This document shows positions 39,439 to 49,381 of a DNA stretch of 64,000 bases, piece by piece. This stretch comes from Providencia manganoxydans (GTDB lineage Bacteria; Pseudomonadota; Gammaproteobacteria; Enterobacterales; Enterobacteriaceae). Every line of letters starts with the position of its first letter. The stretch's first letter is position 1. The position numbers and the translations under genes were made by a program. The notes below the pieces were generated by a model that saw only the letters and a list, made by a program, of their open reading frames with translations, was not told where the DNA came from and did not search any database. The stretch covers positions 3,038,001 to 3,102,000 of the forward strand of contig NZ_CP067099.1 of NCBI RefSeq assembly GCF_016618195.1. The letters are read 5' to 3'.

Positions 39439-40919
39439 ATATCACTTTCCCTTTCAGCTTCCTCTGCCTCAAGCTTAGCCTCTTCTTCAGCTTGCTTCTC
39501 TGCTGCTTCTTTTGCTAATCGCTCTGCTTCTGCTTGCTTGAGATTGTAGATAGAGTTACTAGGCATATTTACGCGAACGTCGATCCAATGCCCATTCGGA
39601 ATATCGCAATACTCATAGTCTTCGCGCTCAACTTTAAGTAGCTTTTCTTTCTTGCCTTCTTCCGTGTCGACTTCAACAAGCTCGTCTTTCAGAAACTCCG
39701 GATAAGTCATTAAGCGCTCAGCTTCTTGACGCTCATTTAACTCATGCTTGCGATAGCGTGTTTCAATGATAATGTCGCCGTCTGGAAGTACATCAAAGCT
39801 ACCCCAAACTAATGGTAGATTGTTAATGCCATTTGGGATGACCATGCCACCATGAATACCGCCCCATGACGCATCTGAATTCATACCGAGTACGCCTTTC
39901 AGCTTATAGCGACCAGTGCCGAGTTTTTCGAGTTCAACGCCTTCTGACTCTTCGTTAAGCTCAATGTGATCAGCAAATACTTTGATAATCGGGGATGCTG
40001 CTTTTAAGTTGCCGTTTGAGTCTTTTGTTGTGTTTGCTGTTGAATAAATAGTTGATATTGCAGAAAAGGCTCCAGCATTTAAAGTTCTAAATGATAAATT
40101 CATGTTTCCAGTTGTTCTTCCAATCTGAAAACCGTAATTTCCATCTCTAACATTGACAATATGAGCAGAACCATTATTGCCCCAAGGATTACCAGTACCT
40201 CCCGGCGTGGCATAGAATCCCGTCCCTAAAGTTGTAGATGTAAAGTTTGTCGAAGATTGGGGAAGACTAATTCCTATACCATAATCACCGACTTGCATTA
40301 ATCGTGTATTGCCGTTTTCCGGTCTCGGTATTTCAACACGCCCAAACCAGCGATCCCCTATTTTGTATTGAAAATAAGCATATCCATCCGGCGAGCTTTC
40401 CGGTGCAGGATATAAATATATCGTCGAGTTCGTTTGTTTTCTAGTCGACCCTAATGCTACTGCTGTCACGCCTCCTTCTACCAGCCCTCCAGCCTTGTCA
40501 AACTTCCCATCAAGCAATTTATCTCGCTCTGCTTCTGTGCGTGTTTTTCGCACCGTGCCATCTGGAAGTTTAACGTCAATAACTCCAGACTCTGTCATGA
40601 TGCGATTTTGGATATCACTGAACTGTACGTTAGATATGTTCATTGCAACAATCTTGTTTGAAGCATCAGAATATGAGTTCACCATTGTTGTTTCAATTCG
40701 ATACTCGCCATTTTTTACCTCTGTCTGCGCTGGAAATGATAGTGTTAACTCTGTGTTGCTCTGAATAGATGCGATGCTGTTGATGTAAACAGTTGTTCCG
40801 TTGTAAATCAAAATAACTTGCCCAGCAGATACAAGCGAGTTGTTATCTTTCCATTTTGTATTTGTGCCAGTTACTTTAGTACTTGTTGCCGTCGTTGTGA
40901 CCGTGCCGATGTTGTACAT
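39435..40919 (-). CDS. Phage tail fibre protein with C-terminal charged tail
   Basis: 494 residues. Seen: an N-terminal adaptor-like segment with VTGTNTKWKDN (common at the start of tail-fibre/tail-protein chains), a middle rich in Gly, Asn and Thr with beta-fibre character, a conserved phage tail region (IKVFADHIELNEESEGVELEK shortened, then GTGRYKLKGVLGMNSDASWG), and a Lys/Glu/Ala coiled end (QAEAERLAKEAAEKQAEEEA). Last gene of the late operon; probably distal fibre and receptor contact. A terminator hairpin sits just upstream. Confidence 0.8.
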   Translation of the reverse strand: MYNIGTVTTTATSTKVTGTNTKWKDNNSLVSAGQVILIYNGTTVYINSIASIQSNTELTLSFPAQTEVKNGEYRIETTMVNSYSDASNKIVAMNISNVQFSDIQNRIMTESGVIDVKLPDGTVRKTRTEAERDKLLDGKFDKAGGLVEGGVTAVALGSTRKQTNSTIYLYPAPESSPDGYAYFQYKIGDRWFGRVEIPRPENGNTRLMQVGDYGIGISLPQSSTNFTSTTLGTGFYATPGGTGNPWGNNGSAHIVNVRDGNYGFQIGRTTGNMNLSFRTLNAGAFSAISTIYSTANTTKDSNGNLKAASPIIKVFADHIELNEESEGVELEKLGTGRYKLKGVLGMNSDASWGGIHGGMVIPNGINNLPLVWGSFDVLPDGDIIIETRYRKHELNERQEAERLMTYPEFLKDELVEVDTEEGKKEKLLKVEREDYEYCDIPNGHWIDVRVNMPSNSIYNLKQAEAERLAKEAAEKQAEEEAKLEAEEAERESDI

Positions 40920-40942
40920 ATTATTCTCCGAAATTTAGATAC

Positions 40943-40966
40943 AAAAAAACCGCTTAATTGCGGCTA
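40943..40966 (-). terminator. Terminator between the two tail-fibre genes
   Basis: Minus strand CCGCAATTAAGCGG followed by TTTTTTTGTA. Short but GC stem with a 7-T run. Suggests the distal fibre gene is attenuated or separately expressed. Confidence 0.7.
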
Positions 40967-40992
40967 ATTGTGCAAATTGATATTTATTGATA

Positions 40993-41994
40993 TTAAAAAT
41001 AATCATCTCTATTCAAAACTATCGTGTCACATTCAGAATAAAATGCGTTTCCTGCGCCGGTCTTGTGAGAGCCGTATTTGAAATAAGACCCTTGTTGCAC
41101 GCTAATGAATCCGTCAAACATTTTTAACCCTCCATGCCAACATCTATTTTGACCTGTCTGACCCGTGAAAAATACGCCATATCGAGCTAATGGAACCAAT
41201 GGCTTGTTATATACCTTTGACGCATTACGCCCAATGTGTATATATTCTGGCGCCTTTATTGGTGGATAATGATTTGTTATTACGGGTTGGTTATTTTTAT
41301 TAAATAAAAACAACCCCCAATCACCTGCTTTTAATGGGGGTGTAAAGCCACTTTGGAGAATAACTATATCCATCCTCAGTGAGTTTCCATTTGTTATTAT
41401 CGTATTCGATTCATGGTCATACTCAATTACAGCACTTGGATGATCCCAATACGCAAGTACTAATTGCGAATTACGATTTGGTAAGTTACTGGGGAGTGTA
41501 ATTGTGTTATTGACTATTCCGCTATACGTCCAAACAATAAATCCTAACTGAGTTTTATTTGTTATTGCTGTATAGTCAGTCGTTCCTTTTGTATAAACCA
41601 ACCAGCCGTTTGATGCATCTTTTGTCGCGTCATGAGTTTCGAATACATGAAGCCTAGCTGCTGGGTCTGTATAACCGCGATAATCGTTTTTATAAAAATA
41701 TGACGTTTTTAAGCCTATATTAATATTGTTGCCAGTTACCTGAATATTATTAATAACTATATGATTAAACCACCCAGTCTGATCAATCCAAACATTTGTC
41801 GCTTGAAAAGGAACAGCAATTAATCGCGTGTTTGGGGATTTTTCGGTTACTGAGACTGAGTGTGAATAATCCCAAGTTCCAAGCGGTGCTCTTGGAACGT
41901 CTATAGTCCTTAGATAATTAAAACTTCGTGTACCAGATAGCCCATAAGGGTTTTTTACACCAACTTTATTAAACATATAAACGTCATATGCCAA
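40993..41994 (-). CDS. Phage tail protein following J, likely fibre component
   Basis: 333 residues if started at TTG 41,994. That codon follows GGAGG by 5 bases and gives MAYDVYMFNKVGVKNPYG, a start typical of tail proteins encoded after J. The frame is open to 42,063 inside J but with no ribosome site there, and ATG 41,973 is too far from the SD. The TTG lies 8 bases upstream of the J stop (ATA-TGA), so translation is probably coupled. Contents: beta-rich, with no domain I can name. Function in host binding is inferred from position. Confidence 0.7.
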   Translation of the reverse strand: MAYDVYMFNKVGVKNPYGLSGTRSFNYLRTIDVPRAPLGTWDYSHSVSVTEKSPNTRLIAVPFQATNVWIDQTGWFNHIVINNIQVTGNNINIGLKTSYFYKNDYRGYTDPAARLHVFETHDATKDASNGWLVYTKGTTDYTAITNKTQLGFIVWTYSGIVNNTITLPSNLPNRNSQLVLAYWDHPSAVIEYDHESNTIITNGNSLRMDIVILQSGFTPPLKAGDWGLFLFNKNNQPVITNHYPPIKAPEYIHIGRNASKVYNKPLVPLARYGVFFTGQTGQNRCWHGGLKMFDGFISVQQGSYFKYGSHKTGAGNAFYSECDTIVLNRDDYF

Positions 41995-44900
41995 AACTCC
42001 CTCCTTTCCAATTACCAATGAATAACCGTAAATTACCTTGAGCGTCGTACATAGATATTTCATTATTTTTCTGAATCATAGAGCCTGCGCTGTCAGAACC
42101 GTATATTTCAACTACGCCATTGCTCATATCAAATCTTGACCCTATTCTTTTCGTTGGATCGTAGTTTTTTGAGCGCATATCAGTGCCAACAATGATTTTT
42201 TCAATTGTTGCTTTATTGATAAATGCTTCATTGATAAACACTTGACCGTTTTCAACGAAAAATACGGGCTCTAACTTACCGCTTTTGGGATTGAGGATAC
42301 CAAACGTATCAGCACTAAAGCCGATCTGCGTCACTACTTTTCCATTCTGAACAGTCGCCCCCATCATGAATTTAGCATCGTAATATTGACCATTCCAATT
42401 AATGCCGGTCTTGATTGTGTAGATAGCAGAGCCATTCCCTTGGTGATCGAAAATAGTTTGACCACGAAGTTCAATTGCTGACTTGTTATCTCCAATTTCA
42501 GACATAATTAACTGATTAGTTTCAGCTTGTGATTTCTCATTGTCGGATACAGTTTTCTTGAGAGTTGTAATACTTGAATTGACATCATTGAATTGAGTTT
42601 CAATTTTCTCGAATGACTGTGCGAATGCCTGAAACTTGTCAGCTGTTACTGTATCTAAACGAGTAATTGACGCTTTAATTCTCAGTTGCTCAATTGCTTG
42701 ATTTCCAACCTCCGCAGTCAACTGCATACCCATTTCAGACAGTGAGCTTTCAGCATTAGCAATTGTTTGCTGCATGTTTGCAATCGTCGCTTCATTGCTT
42801 TCAAAGCGAGACTGACTCTGCTCTTTGACTTCAGTTATCGCTTTTGTGTTGCTTGCTGTTGTTTCAGTTAATTTACCGATGTTTGCTGTTGTCTCATCGT
42901 ACTGACTTTGTTGAGTTTGCTTAATCTGAGTTGTCGTTTCTTCTAGTGTTGCGATTGACTGTGTATTGTTTGTCACAGCAGCACTAACTTTCGATAGTTC
43001 CCCTTTGTTTTTATCAATTTCATCTTTGTTAGCGTTGATGTCTTTCCCGAGTTCTGCGCGTACTTGCTCTGTGCGCTCTGACTGTGCTTTGTCTTTCTCA
43101 GCGATTGATTTACGCACATCAATAAATTCAGCTTCTGACTGATCATGTTGCGCTTTTACACTTTCAACTAATTGTGCAGTAGCTTTTTCATTTGTTGCCG
43201 TCGCTGTTGCAAGTCGAGTGACTTCTGCTTTCGTTTTCAGTAACTCTGAGTTAGTTTCATTAACTTGTGCAGTTGTCTGCATAATCGCTTCTGATACTGC
43301 AAACTCGATGTTAGTCAGTGACGTTTCAATGTTAGTAATGTAACCACGCATTTCCCCGAATTCTGCTGTCGTTGACTGCTCAAACTTCGCTTGCGCTTGT
43401 TTCAAGTCAACTGTCGCTGTTTCGACTGTAGTAACACGACTCTTGATGTCACCAACTTCTTTATTTGTCTCTCCTAATTCCGCTTTAACTTGACTAATTT
43501 GTTGAGCTGTCGCTTTCTCATAGCTCGTTTGAGTATCTTTGATATTGAGAATTTCAGCAGCGTTATAGCTTACTTCAGCGCTGATTTTCTCTTGCCATCG
43601 CGCGGCGGCTTCTCTATCAGTAACTTGCACTTGTTCAAGGCGGAATATCTCAGCTTTGCGATCAGCAACTTCTTCTTTCAAGCTAAAATGTAATTCTGTA
43701 GTGAACTGAGTGTTCATCATTACTGCTTCATTGATAGTACCTAGTTCGCGATCAATGCCGATTATTTTCTGCTCAAAGACGGCACCGTCAATTTTCAAGT
43801 CGGCAACTTGGTCTTTGTTGAAGTCGATTTGCTCTTGCATGATTTGGCCGGCTTCGGTAGAAAGAAACTTATCACCAACAACATCTAAAATCCCCTCAAC
43901 ATCTGTTGACGATTCACCTAGAACAATATCTGTCCACTCTGATTCATTACCCGTTTTATCAACTAAGCGTGCACGGAAATAGAAACGGATCCCCGCTTTT
44001 AGCCCAGACATGCGATACGATTTTAGAGGGTATGGCACATCAGCAAGTAATTGCATATCTTCAACAATATTAGTTTGTGAATACTGCAACTCTGTTTTTA
44101 ATGTATCACTGGTGTTCACATCAAAGCCCCAATCTAATGTAATCCCCCAAACTTCTGAGGTCGCACGTAGATTAAGCGGCTTCGGTGGATTACCTTCTTT
44201 CCCGTTGAGTTGGGTTTCTTCTGCGCTGGCCCACACGCTGGAAATTTCAGACGCATTAATCGCCCGTACGCGAACTTGATAACGGCCCGCATAAATCCCA
44301 TTGACTTCAAAACCCAGCGTCGATGTACGCGATGCATTTATCCAGTTACCATTGTCTCTGCGCCACTCTGCCTCATATGCAATCGCACTATCAGCAGCTT
44401 CCCAATCAACGCGCAATGTCGTAAATGCAATACCCTGATCTACTTGTGAATAGGAGGAAATACGCACGTTTTTCGGTGCTGGTTGCACATTAGGTGGGAT
44501 AACTGTAATTGGTCGTTCGTCAATGCGTGCCCCCGAGTCGATATGATCATAATTGTCAGGGTTATGAATAGTACCGTTAATGGTGTAAGTATTGTCACCA
44601 TTGTCGCTGATATTAATAACCCGATACAGTTGAACGGCTAAGTCGTCAGAGTCCACTACCCACACGGACTCTTTTTCGGGCTTCTGTGAATATTCAGTAG
44701 AGATAGTGACAATCTTCTGATTAACTGCGGTAACAGTTCTGCCTTCTGATCTGCCATCAGGCAAATTAACAATTAAACGGTCTCCAACTTTAATTGACGC
44801 TACTCTATCAAGCGTGATTTTACGACCTTCGACCGCTGAAATTCTCCCCCCGATTTGACGCCCAGCAAAATCTGAATCAGCTAAACCAATAATATGACCA

Positions 44901-46336
44901 GGAGATGGTATCGCACCCTCTAAACCTGTGGCAAAAGTAACTACGCGGTCATTTGAATTAACAAGTAAAACCCATCGACCACGACGATTTGCCTCACTTC
45001 TGCGAGTGCAACCAATCGCTGACAGATCTGTTTTACGCACTCCATATCTACGCTGAAGCTTTAAATCAACAACGGCTTCAATGTCGTCACTGCTATGGTT
45101 TTCAGTGTTTGTGAATGAAACTAATGCTTGTGTATAGCGATTCTGGATGCTGCCGCCAGAGTAAGAAGGTTTGCCACCAGCAATATTTGCGTTTGTGAAT
45201 ACTCTAAAAACAGGGTCAGGCATGTCAGCTACGACATTAACTTTGTTGTCAGCCCAATATGCCATTCCACGAAAAATAGCAGCAATATCACGAAGTACAG
45301 TGTATGCAGCTTCTTGTGATTGAAAATAAACGTCACACAGAAAGCGAGGCTCTTTACCATCGCCACCACGCCCATCAGGAACTAATTCATCACAATATTG
45401 TGCAATTTTATACAGATCCCATTTACTAATATTGGGTATCTTGATCCTATCTCCGCAGCCATATCTATTATGGATTGAGGCATCATAATAAATCCATGCT
45501 GGATTGTTCGTCGCAGAAAGTTTAAACGTTCCGTCCCATACCCCTGTATATGTGCGAGCAACTGGATCATAATTTGTTGGCACCTTGACCAGTATTCCCC
45601 CTCTGGGGCGTACGCTGATTTTAGGGATACGATTATTAAATTGGCGGGCGTTAAAAGTAACAAATAATAGTGCTGTGTTTGGATAGCGTAATTTCGCATC
45701 AATAACTTCAGTAATTGCTGCAATTGACATTTTGTCTGCCATCCTTGCATTATTTTGGTTTTTAGTCAGTCGACGAACGCGAACCTGCCAACCAGTATTC
45801 GCTTTTGGTAAATCAATTCGATGAGAACGTTGATACTCAGTAGTTGTTTTGCCATCGAATGCAGATTTGATGATTTCTTTATAGCCTGCGCCGTCTGTCG
45901 ATAGCTCTATAATGTAATCAATACGATACCCTGTCGTGTCACCGTTATCGTGCTGTTGCAACAATTGAGGAACAGAAAAGCGAACGCGAACTGCCGACAA
46001 CTGAGTGTTGTTGATGTTTCTTACATACGGTTGATCATCTTTAAGTTCTATCCCCACAGCAATTTCATTATCAACCGAAGGGATGCCCTGAATATATTCT
46101 TGGTGTTCAGTGCCTGCACGAAACTCCCACGTCACCCCTTCAAAATTTTTAGAACCATCCGTATTCCCTATTGGCGTGTCATCAAGAAAAATACGTGTAT
46201 CATCAATTCCACCAGCAATCTCACCTTCAGAGATAGCTAATAGAATTTTTGCGGTTGATTCGGATAGTAGGCTATCTTTTTGCTCAACAGGTGTCCGAGG
46301 TTTGGAACTACCCCCTTTAGCGCCTTGAATTCTCAT
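41984..46336 (-). CDS. Host specificity protein J (tail tip, central fibre)
   Basis: 1450 residues, larger than lambda J (1132). Forms the tail tip hub and central fibre contacting the receptor. Seen: conserved N-terminus (GSSKPRTPVEQKDSLLSES; IFLDDTPIGN), baseplate-hub-like region up to about 560, fibronectin type III-like domains (about 610–810, e.g. VRISSYSQVDQGIAFTTLRV), then a long helical stalk (about 850–1260) with many Thr/Ala/Glu-rich coiled repeats, and a C-terminal DUF1983-like region (NGKVVTQIGFSADTFGILN) ending in the tip. The extra length relative to lambda is mostly the coiled stalk. Confidence 0.93.
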   Translation of the reverse strand: MRIQGAKGGSSKPRTPVEQKDSLLSESTAKILLAISEGEIAGGIDDTRIFLDDTPIGNTDGSKNFEGVTWEFRAGTEHQEYIQGIPSVDNEIAVGIELKDDQPYVRNINNTQLSAVRVRFSVPQLLQQHDNGDTTGYRIDYIIELSTDGAGYKEIIKSAFDGKTTTEYQRSHRIDLPKANTGWQVRVRRLTKNQNNARMADKMSIAAITEVIDAKLRYPNTALLFVTFNARQFNNRIPKISVRPRGGILVKVPTNYDPVARTYTGVWDGTFKLSATNNPAWIYYDASIHNRYGCGDRIKIPNISKWDLYKIAQYCDELVPDGRGGDGKEPRFLCDVYFQSQEAAYTVLRDIAAIFRGMAYWADNKVNVVADMPDPVFRVFTNANIAGGKPSYSGGSIQNRYTQALVSFTNTENHSSDDIEAVVDLKLQRRYGVRKTDLSAIGCTRRSEANRRGRWVLLVNSNDRVVTFATGLEGAIPSPGHIIGLADSDFAGRQIGGRISAVEGRKITLDRVASIKVGDRLIVNLPDGRSEGRTVTAVNQKIVTISTEYSQKPEKESVWVVDSDDLAVQLYRVINISDNGDNTYTINGTIHNPDNYDHIDSGARIDERPITVIPPNVQPAPKNVRISSYSQVDQGIAFTTLRVDWEAADSAIAYEAEWRRDNGNWINASRTSTLGFEVNGIYAGRYQVRVRAINASEISSVWASAEETQLNGKEGNPPKPLNLRATSEVWGITLDWGFDVNTSDTLKTELQYSQTNIVEDMQLLADVPYPLKSYRMSGLKAGIRFYFRARLVDKTGNESEWTDIVLGESSTDVEGILDVVGDKFLSTEAGQIMQEQIDFNKDQVADLKIDGAVFEQKIIGIDRELGTINEAVMMNTQFTTELHFSLKEEVADRKAEIFRLEQVQVTDREAAARWQEKISAEVSYNAAEILNIKDTQTSYEKATAQQISQVKAELGETNKEVGDIKSRVTTVETATVDLKQAQAKFEQSTTAEFGEMRGYITNIETSLTNIEFAVSEAIMQTTAQVNETNSELLKTKAEVTRLATATATNEKATAQLVESVKAQHDQSEAEFIDVRKSIAEKDKAQSERTEQVRAELGKDINANKDEIDKNKGELSKVSAAVTNNTQSIATLEETTTQIKQTQQSQYDETTANIGKLTETTASNTKAITEVKEQSQSRFESNEATIANMQQTIANAESSLSEMGMQLTAEVGNQAIEQLRIKASITRLDTVTADKFQAFAQSFEKIETQFNDVNSSITTLKKTVSDNEKSQAETNQLIMSEIGDNKSAIELRGQTIFDHQGNGSAIYTIKTGINWNGQYYDAKFMMGATVQNGKVVTQIGFSADTFGILNPKSGKLEPVFFVENGQVFINEAFINKATIEKIIVGTDMRSKNYDPTKRIGSRFDMSNGVVEIYGSDSAGSMIQKNNEISMYDAQGNLRLFIGNWKGGSFGI

Positions 46337-46346
46337 ATTTCACCCA

Positions 46347-46373
46347 TAAAAAAAGCGGCTGTTAAGCCGCAAT
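46347..46373 (-). terminator. Terminator between tail genes I and J
   Basis: Minus strand TTGCGGCTTAACAGCCGC followed by TTTTTTTATG. Clear hairpin and T run 10 bp before the J start codon. In a long late operon this implies antitermination or partial read-through. Confidence 0.75.
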
Positions 46374-46392
46374 AGAAAAAAGCTGAAGTGAT

Positions 46393-46998
46393 TTATTGCT
46401 GATCTTCTGTGTATATCCCTGCTGAGACAATAGCTCCACCGATTTCTCGCCTATCCAATCCATAAAACAATGGAACAGGATTACCTTGAGCTGTCGTGTT
46501 CACAGCTCCACCAAAGGCATAGGATGGCTTGTTATCTGAATCTTGCCGCATTGATAGCCCTTTTGGCTGAGGAGATAACATTTGCACCACACCACCAAGA
46601 GCCATAGCTGCACCACCAAGAGCTAAAGCCCCTCCCCATGTTCCAGCCGCAGTAAAAGCTACAGATAGACCGCCAGACAAAAATGCCGCAGCCCCGATCA
46701 TTGCTACTCCGAGAATAGTTTGAAAAAATCCTCCACGCTTGCTACCTTTAATTACTGGAGCTATACGAATTTCTTCACAGGTATCAAGATGCAACTCATC
46801 CTCAACAATATTGCGCTTACCTTTGAATACCGCGAATTCAAGCCCTTTGAGGTGTGCATTAGCAAGAAACTGCTCAAAGCCATCATAGAGAACAGACAGA
46901 GCCTTAATTGCTTCACGAGGTGAATCTATATCTAATTTGTGTTCACGCCCAAACTTTGCGCCAAGAACACCGTATAAACGTATTGTTTTTATGCTCAT
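46393..46998 (-). CDS. Phage tail assembly protein I
   Basis: 201 residues, lambda gpI family. Seen: N-terminal ubiquitin-like region (IRLYGVLGAKFGREHKLDI), then a Gly/Ala-rich hydrophobic segment (GGLSVAFTAAGTWGGALALG) as in lambda I and its relatives, and a conserved end NTTAQGNPVPLFYG. Acts in tail tip initiation. Overlaps K by 4 bases. Confidence 0.88.
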   Translation of the reverse strand: MSIKTIRLYGVLGAKFGREHKLDIDSPREAIKALSVLYDGFEQFLANAHLKGLEFAVFKGKRNIVEDELHLDTCEEIRIAPVIKGSKRGGFFQTILGVAMIGAAAFLSGGLSVAFTAAGTWGGALALGGAAMALGGVVQMLSPQPKGLSMRQDSDNKPSYAFGGAVNTTAQGNPVPLFYGLDRREIGGAIVSAGIYTEDQQ

Positions 46999-47705
46999 AC
47001 AAATTCTTTCCTCCGAACAATTTTTATCGTCCGATCGCGCCAGTAATCGCTGTAGGGTACTAACCTGCTGAGTTGACCATAAAGATGGTGAAGTAACATG
47101 CCATTCATAATCACACCAGCGTGATTAGGAACATCGGCTTGTACTTGCATAATCACCATATCGCCCTCTTTCGGCTCGCCAGTGACGTCAACAAAACCCG
47201 CTTTCTCGTAGTTATCCATATACAGATTTTCGCCTTCTTCCCACCATTGCCTATCAACGCTGTAATTATGCAATTCAATACCGTGTTTTTGCCTGTAATA
47301 GTCCATAATTAAGGACCAGCAATCTGCATGACCAAGCACAAATGGACGCCCTTCTAACTCACGACAACTTCTTGGCTCTATGATGCGAATATCCCCTTCT
47401 GGCCATGATGCGATAACCCACGGTAACCTCGTGGCATCACACTGTAATTTATCAATTTCGCTAGGCTGAGTTGTCACACCATCCCCACAGTGACTATGGA
47501 CAATCGCAATAGGCTCTCCCCAATCTTCGGCAATTGCATAGTCTTCAGGGGAAAGTTCAAAATGCTCATTGGGATTATCAGAAAGGTTATGGCAGGGGAA
47601 ATATTTTCTGACTCGACTCTTTTGACAAATCACGCCACATGCTTCTTTCGGGTATTCGGCTTTCACATGCTGAAATATCGCCTCTGTTAATTTCTTGGTG
47701 ATCAT
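46995..47705 (-). CDS. Phage tail assembly protein K (JAMM + NlpC/P60 peptidase)
   Basis: 236 residues with two catalytic domains as in lambda gpK. N-terminal Mov34/MPN domain with the zinc motif H70-S-H72 plus S82 and D85 (HSHCGDGVTTQPSEID). C-terminal NlpC/P60 domain with nucleophile C129 (GHADCWSLIMDYY) and a later His (PNHAGVIMNG). Probably trims tail proteins and/or opens peptidoglycan at DNA entry. Overlaps both L and I by 4 bases. Confidence 0.92.
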   Translation of the reverse strand: MITKKLTEAIFQHVKAEYPKEACGVICQKSRVRKYFPCHNLSDNPNEHFELSPEDYAIAEDWGEPIAIVHSHCGDGVTTQPSEIDKLQCDATRLPWVIASWPEGDIRIIEPRSCRELEGRPFVLGHADCWSLIMDYYRQKHGIELHNYSVDRQWWEEGENLYMDNYEKAGFVDVTGEPKEGDMVIMQVQADVPNHAGVIMNGMLLHHLYGQLSRLVPYSDYWRDRTIKIVRRKEFV

Positions 47706-48439
47706 CGTATTAACCCCGCCGCTGGGAACCCACCAAAATCCAAGGGTTCATTCTCACCAAAGCGCTTCTTACAATCACTGACTAAGCCGCCACAATTATC
47801 GAGTGACGGATCATCGACAGGCTCACCACGCTCATTGAAATATTTATTCCCTGTATAATTGCACCCTCGACCACTACGATAATCGCCTTTCATACACCAA
47901 AAACAGAGGTTGTGTATCTGGCGACCGGGTATCATTATTCCTTGAAGGTCGTATGGACTGGAAAGCTCAAATTCAACAGCTTCTCCAGCGACTTCATTTG
48001 TTTTTCGGTCAATGTAATACACTTGAGTAAAGCATTCGTCAGGGTTCGCTGTTGAGTTACCATTAATAAAATTTTTAGCGTCAAGATAGTGTGCAAAGGT
48101 TTCGTATATAGTGACTTTTGCTTCTGCCATGTCATCGAATTGCAAGCAAAGAGATGATATCAATCCATCAATATTTGCGACTCTTAATATCGGTCTTGCA
48201 GGGCTGCCATCGCTGTTTTTATCCATCCCTTCAATTTCATAAGCCCACGCACCGTACTCATTGCCTTGCCACCAGATAGGCTTAGGTTTGATATCGCCTT
48301 CATCAATCTCCTCTGGTGTGTGCGGCAGGTTATATGCGTGAAATCGGAGAATAGGACCGTCAAACTCGCTAGCATCAACTTCAATGAGTTGTATTTTATT
48401 GCCCGCCTCAAGCTTTTGGGCGTCAGATGTAATATTCAT
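47702..48439 (-). CDS. Phage minor tail protein L (iron-sulfur type)
   Basis: 245 residues, lambda gpL family; part of the tail tip complex. Seen: N-terminal beta domain, then a C-terminal Cys-rich domain (LCFWCMKGDYRSGRGC, then NCGGLVSDCKKRFG). Lambda L uses conserved C-terminal cysteines to bind a 4Fe-4S cluster, and the spacing here is compatible. Overlaps M by 4 bases at its start and K at its end. Confidence 0.9.
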   Translation of the reverse strand: MNITSDAQKLEAGNKIQLIEVDASEFDGPILRFHAYNLPHTPEEIDEGDIKPKPIWWQGNEYGAWAYEIEGMDKNSDGSPARPILRVANIDGLISSLCLQFDDMAEAKVTIYETFAHYLDAKNFINGNSTANPDECFTQVYYIDRKTNEVAGEAVEFELSSPYDLQGIMIPGRQIHNLCFWCMKGDYRSGRGCNYTGNKYFNERGEPVDDPSLDNCGGLVSDCKKRFGENEPLDFGGFPAAGLIR

Positions 48440-48780
48440 ACGCTAAATGCCTGTTCAAATGTTGCTGTTATAGTGACTGCTAAGCCGCCAATCGGTGTCA
48501 TGGTGATAGAATCAGCTTTAACTCGATATAATCCTTTTTCACAAAAAGGTGGCGTCCATATAAATGATTTTGTTGTGTGATGGCGGATAAACTTGAATAT
48601 GGGCATTACCTCCTCTTTCATTCCTGTGTAAGTGAAAGGCCATGACTGAGATTCTGTGTTGATGCCATCTCCCGCAACTTGTTTGTAACCATCACCAAAA
48701 GTGACTTCTTTTATTCGATGAGTGAACTCGCCCGTTGGCGTTTCTTGCGTTTGCATTCGCCACTTAAATTCTTCAATCAT
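48436..48780 (-). CDS. Phage minor tail protein M
   Basis: 114 residues from ATG 48,780 (MIEEFKWRMQTQETPTGEF), preceded by GAGG; the frame is open nine codons upstream without support. Lambda gpM family, a tail tip component that follows the tape measure gene product. Conserved FGDGYKQVAGDGIN and a C-terminal ITATFEQAF. Overlaps L by 4 bases. Confidence 0.88.
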   Translation of the reverse strand: MIEEFKWRMQTQETPTGEFTHRIKEVTFGDGYKQVAGDGINTESQSWPFTYTGMKEEVMPIFKFIRHHTTKSFIWTPPFCEKGLYRVKADSITMTPIGGLAVTITATFEQAFSV

Positions 48781-48796
48781 GGTTTGCCTCGAAAAA

Positions 48797-48818
48797 AGAC
48801 GGCACAAAGCCGCCTAAT
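48797..48818 (-). terminator. Terminator upstream of tail gene M
   Basis: Minus strand GGCGGCTTTGTGCCGTC followed by TTTTTTCG. Short stem, 6-T run. Lies between the small-gene insert and M. Confidence 0.65.
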
Positions 48819-48925
48819 GATCAAATATCAGGATTTTCAATAGTTAAATTTGGTTTATGGTTAAAGGTCAGCCCTGTGAATTTTACCGGAGCGATGGCTG
48901 ATTAGCTTCGGTGTGAGGATTTAAA

Positions 48926-49201
48926 ATGGACGAACAGATGATAAATAAACTCACCGCTGATGTAAGAAAACTTAACGAAACCGTTATTTCGCTTGGAAAC
49001 TCAAATAAATCTCTAGCTGTACGTATTGAAATTTTAGCATCTATCTTTTCCGCATTAGTGGCAGCAGGGCTAATAAAAAGAGAAGGCGTTGAAACGATAG
49101 TTAATATGTATAGTTCAAATGATAAGAGACTAACTGATGATTTTCTTGCCAACGAAAAGAAAGCGGTTATGAAGTTAATTGACTCAATAAAGGTTCGCTA
49201 A
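48926..49201 (+). CDS. Small plus-strand phage protein, unknown function
   Basis: 91 residues, read against the tail operon between M and H. Ribosome site TGAGGA is 6–8 bases before the ATG, which supports a real gene. Content: helical throughout, charged N-terminal half with heptad-like Leu/Ile (DVRKLNETVISLGNSNKSL), a short hydrophobic stretch (ILASIFSALVAAGLI) too weak for a sure membrane helix, and a basic end. Overlaps the convergent small gene by 35 bases. Position and orientation are those of a moron. I do not recognise the family. Confidence 0.6.
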   Translation: MDEQMINKLTADVRKLNETVISLGNSNKSLAVRIEILASIFSALVAAGLIKREGVETIVNMYSSNDKRLTDDFLANEKKAVMKLIDSIKVR

Positions 49202-49370
49202 TAGCCTTTTTCTCTATAAATATTTCCCCTTCTTTTATAGAGAACGCATCACAGCTCATTGCCGCTTGCATGTCAGTGAGCTGTTTTTGTAATTCCTCGA
49301 TTTGAGCACTTTGCTGCGTTACTCGTGCTGATAACTCACTGATCACTGCTTCTAAATATTGATTACTCAT
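49167..49370 (-). CDS. Small coiled-coil phage protein
   Basis: 67 residues starting 11 bp after the H stop, with AGAGAGG as ribosome site. N-terminal two-thirds is a heptad coiled coil (EAVISELSARVTQQSAQIEE continuing LQKQLTDM). Co-directional with the tail operon and therefore late expressed. Function unknown. Confidence 0.6.
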   Translation of the reverse strand: MSNQYLEAVISELSARVTQQSAQIEELQKQLTDMQAAMSCDAFSIKEGEIFIEKKAISEPLLSQLTS

Positions 49371-49381
49371 AACTACCTCTC

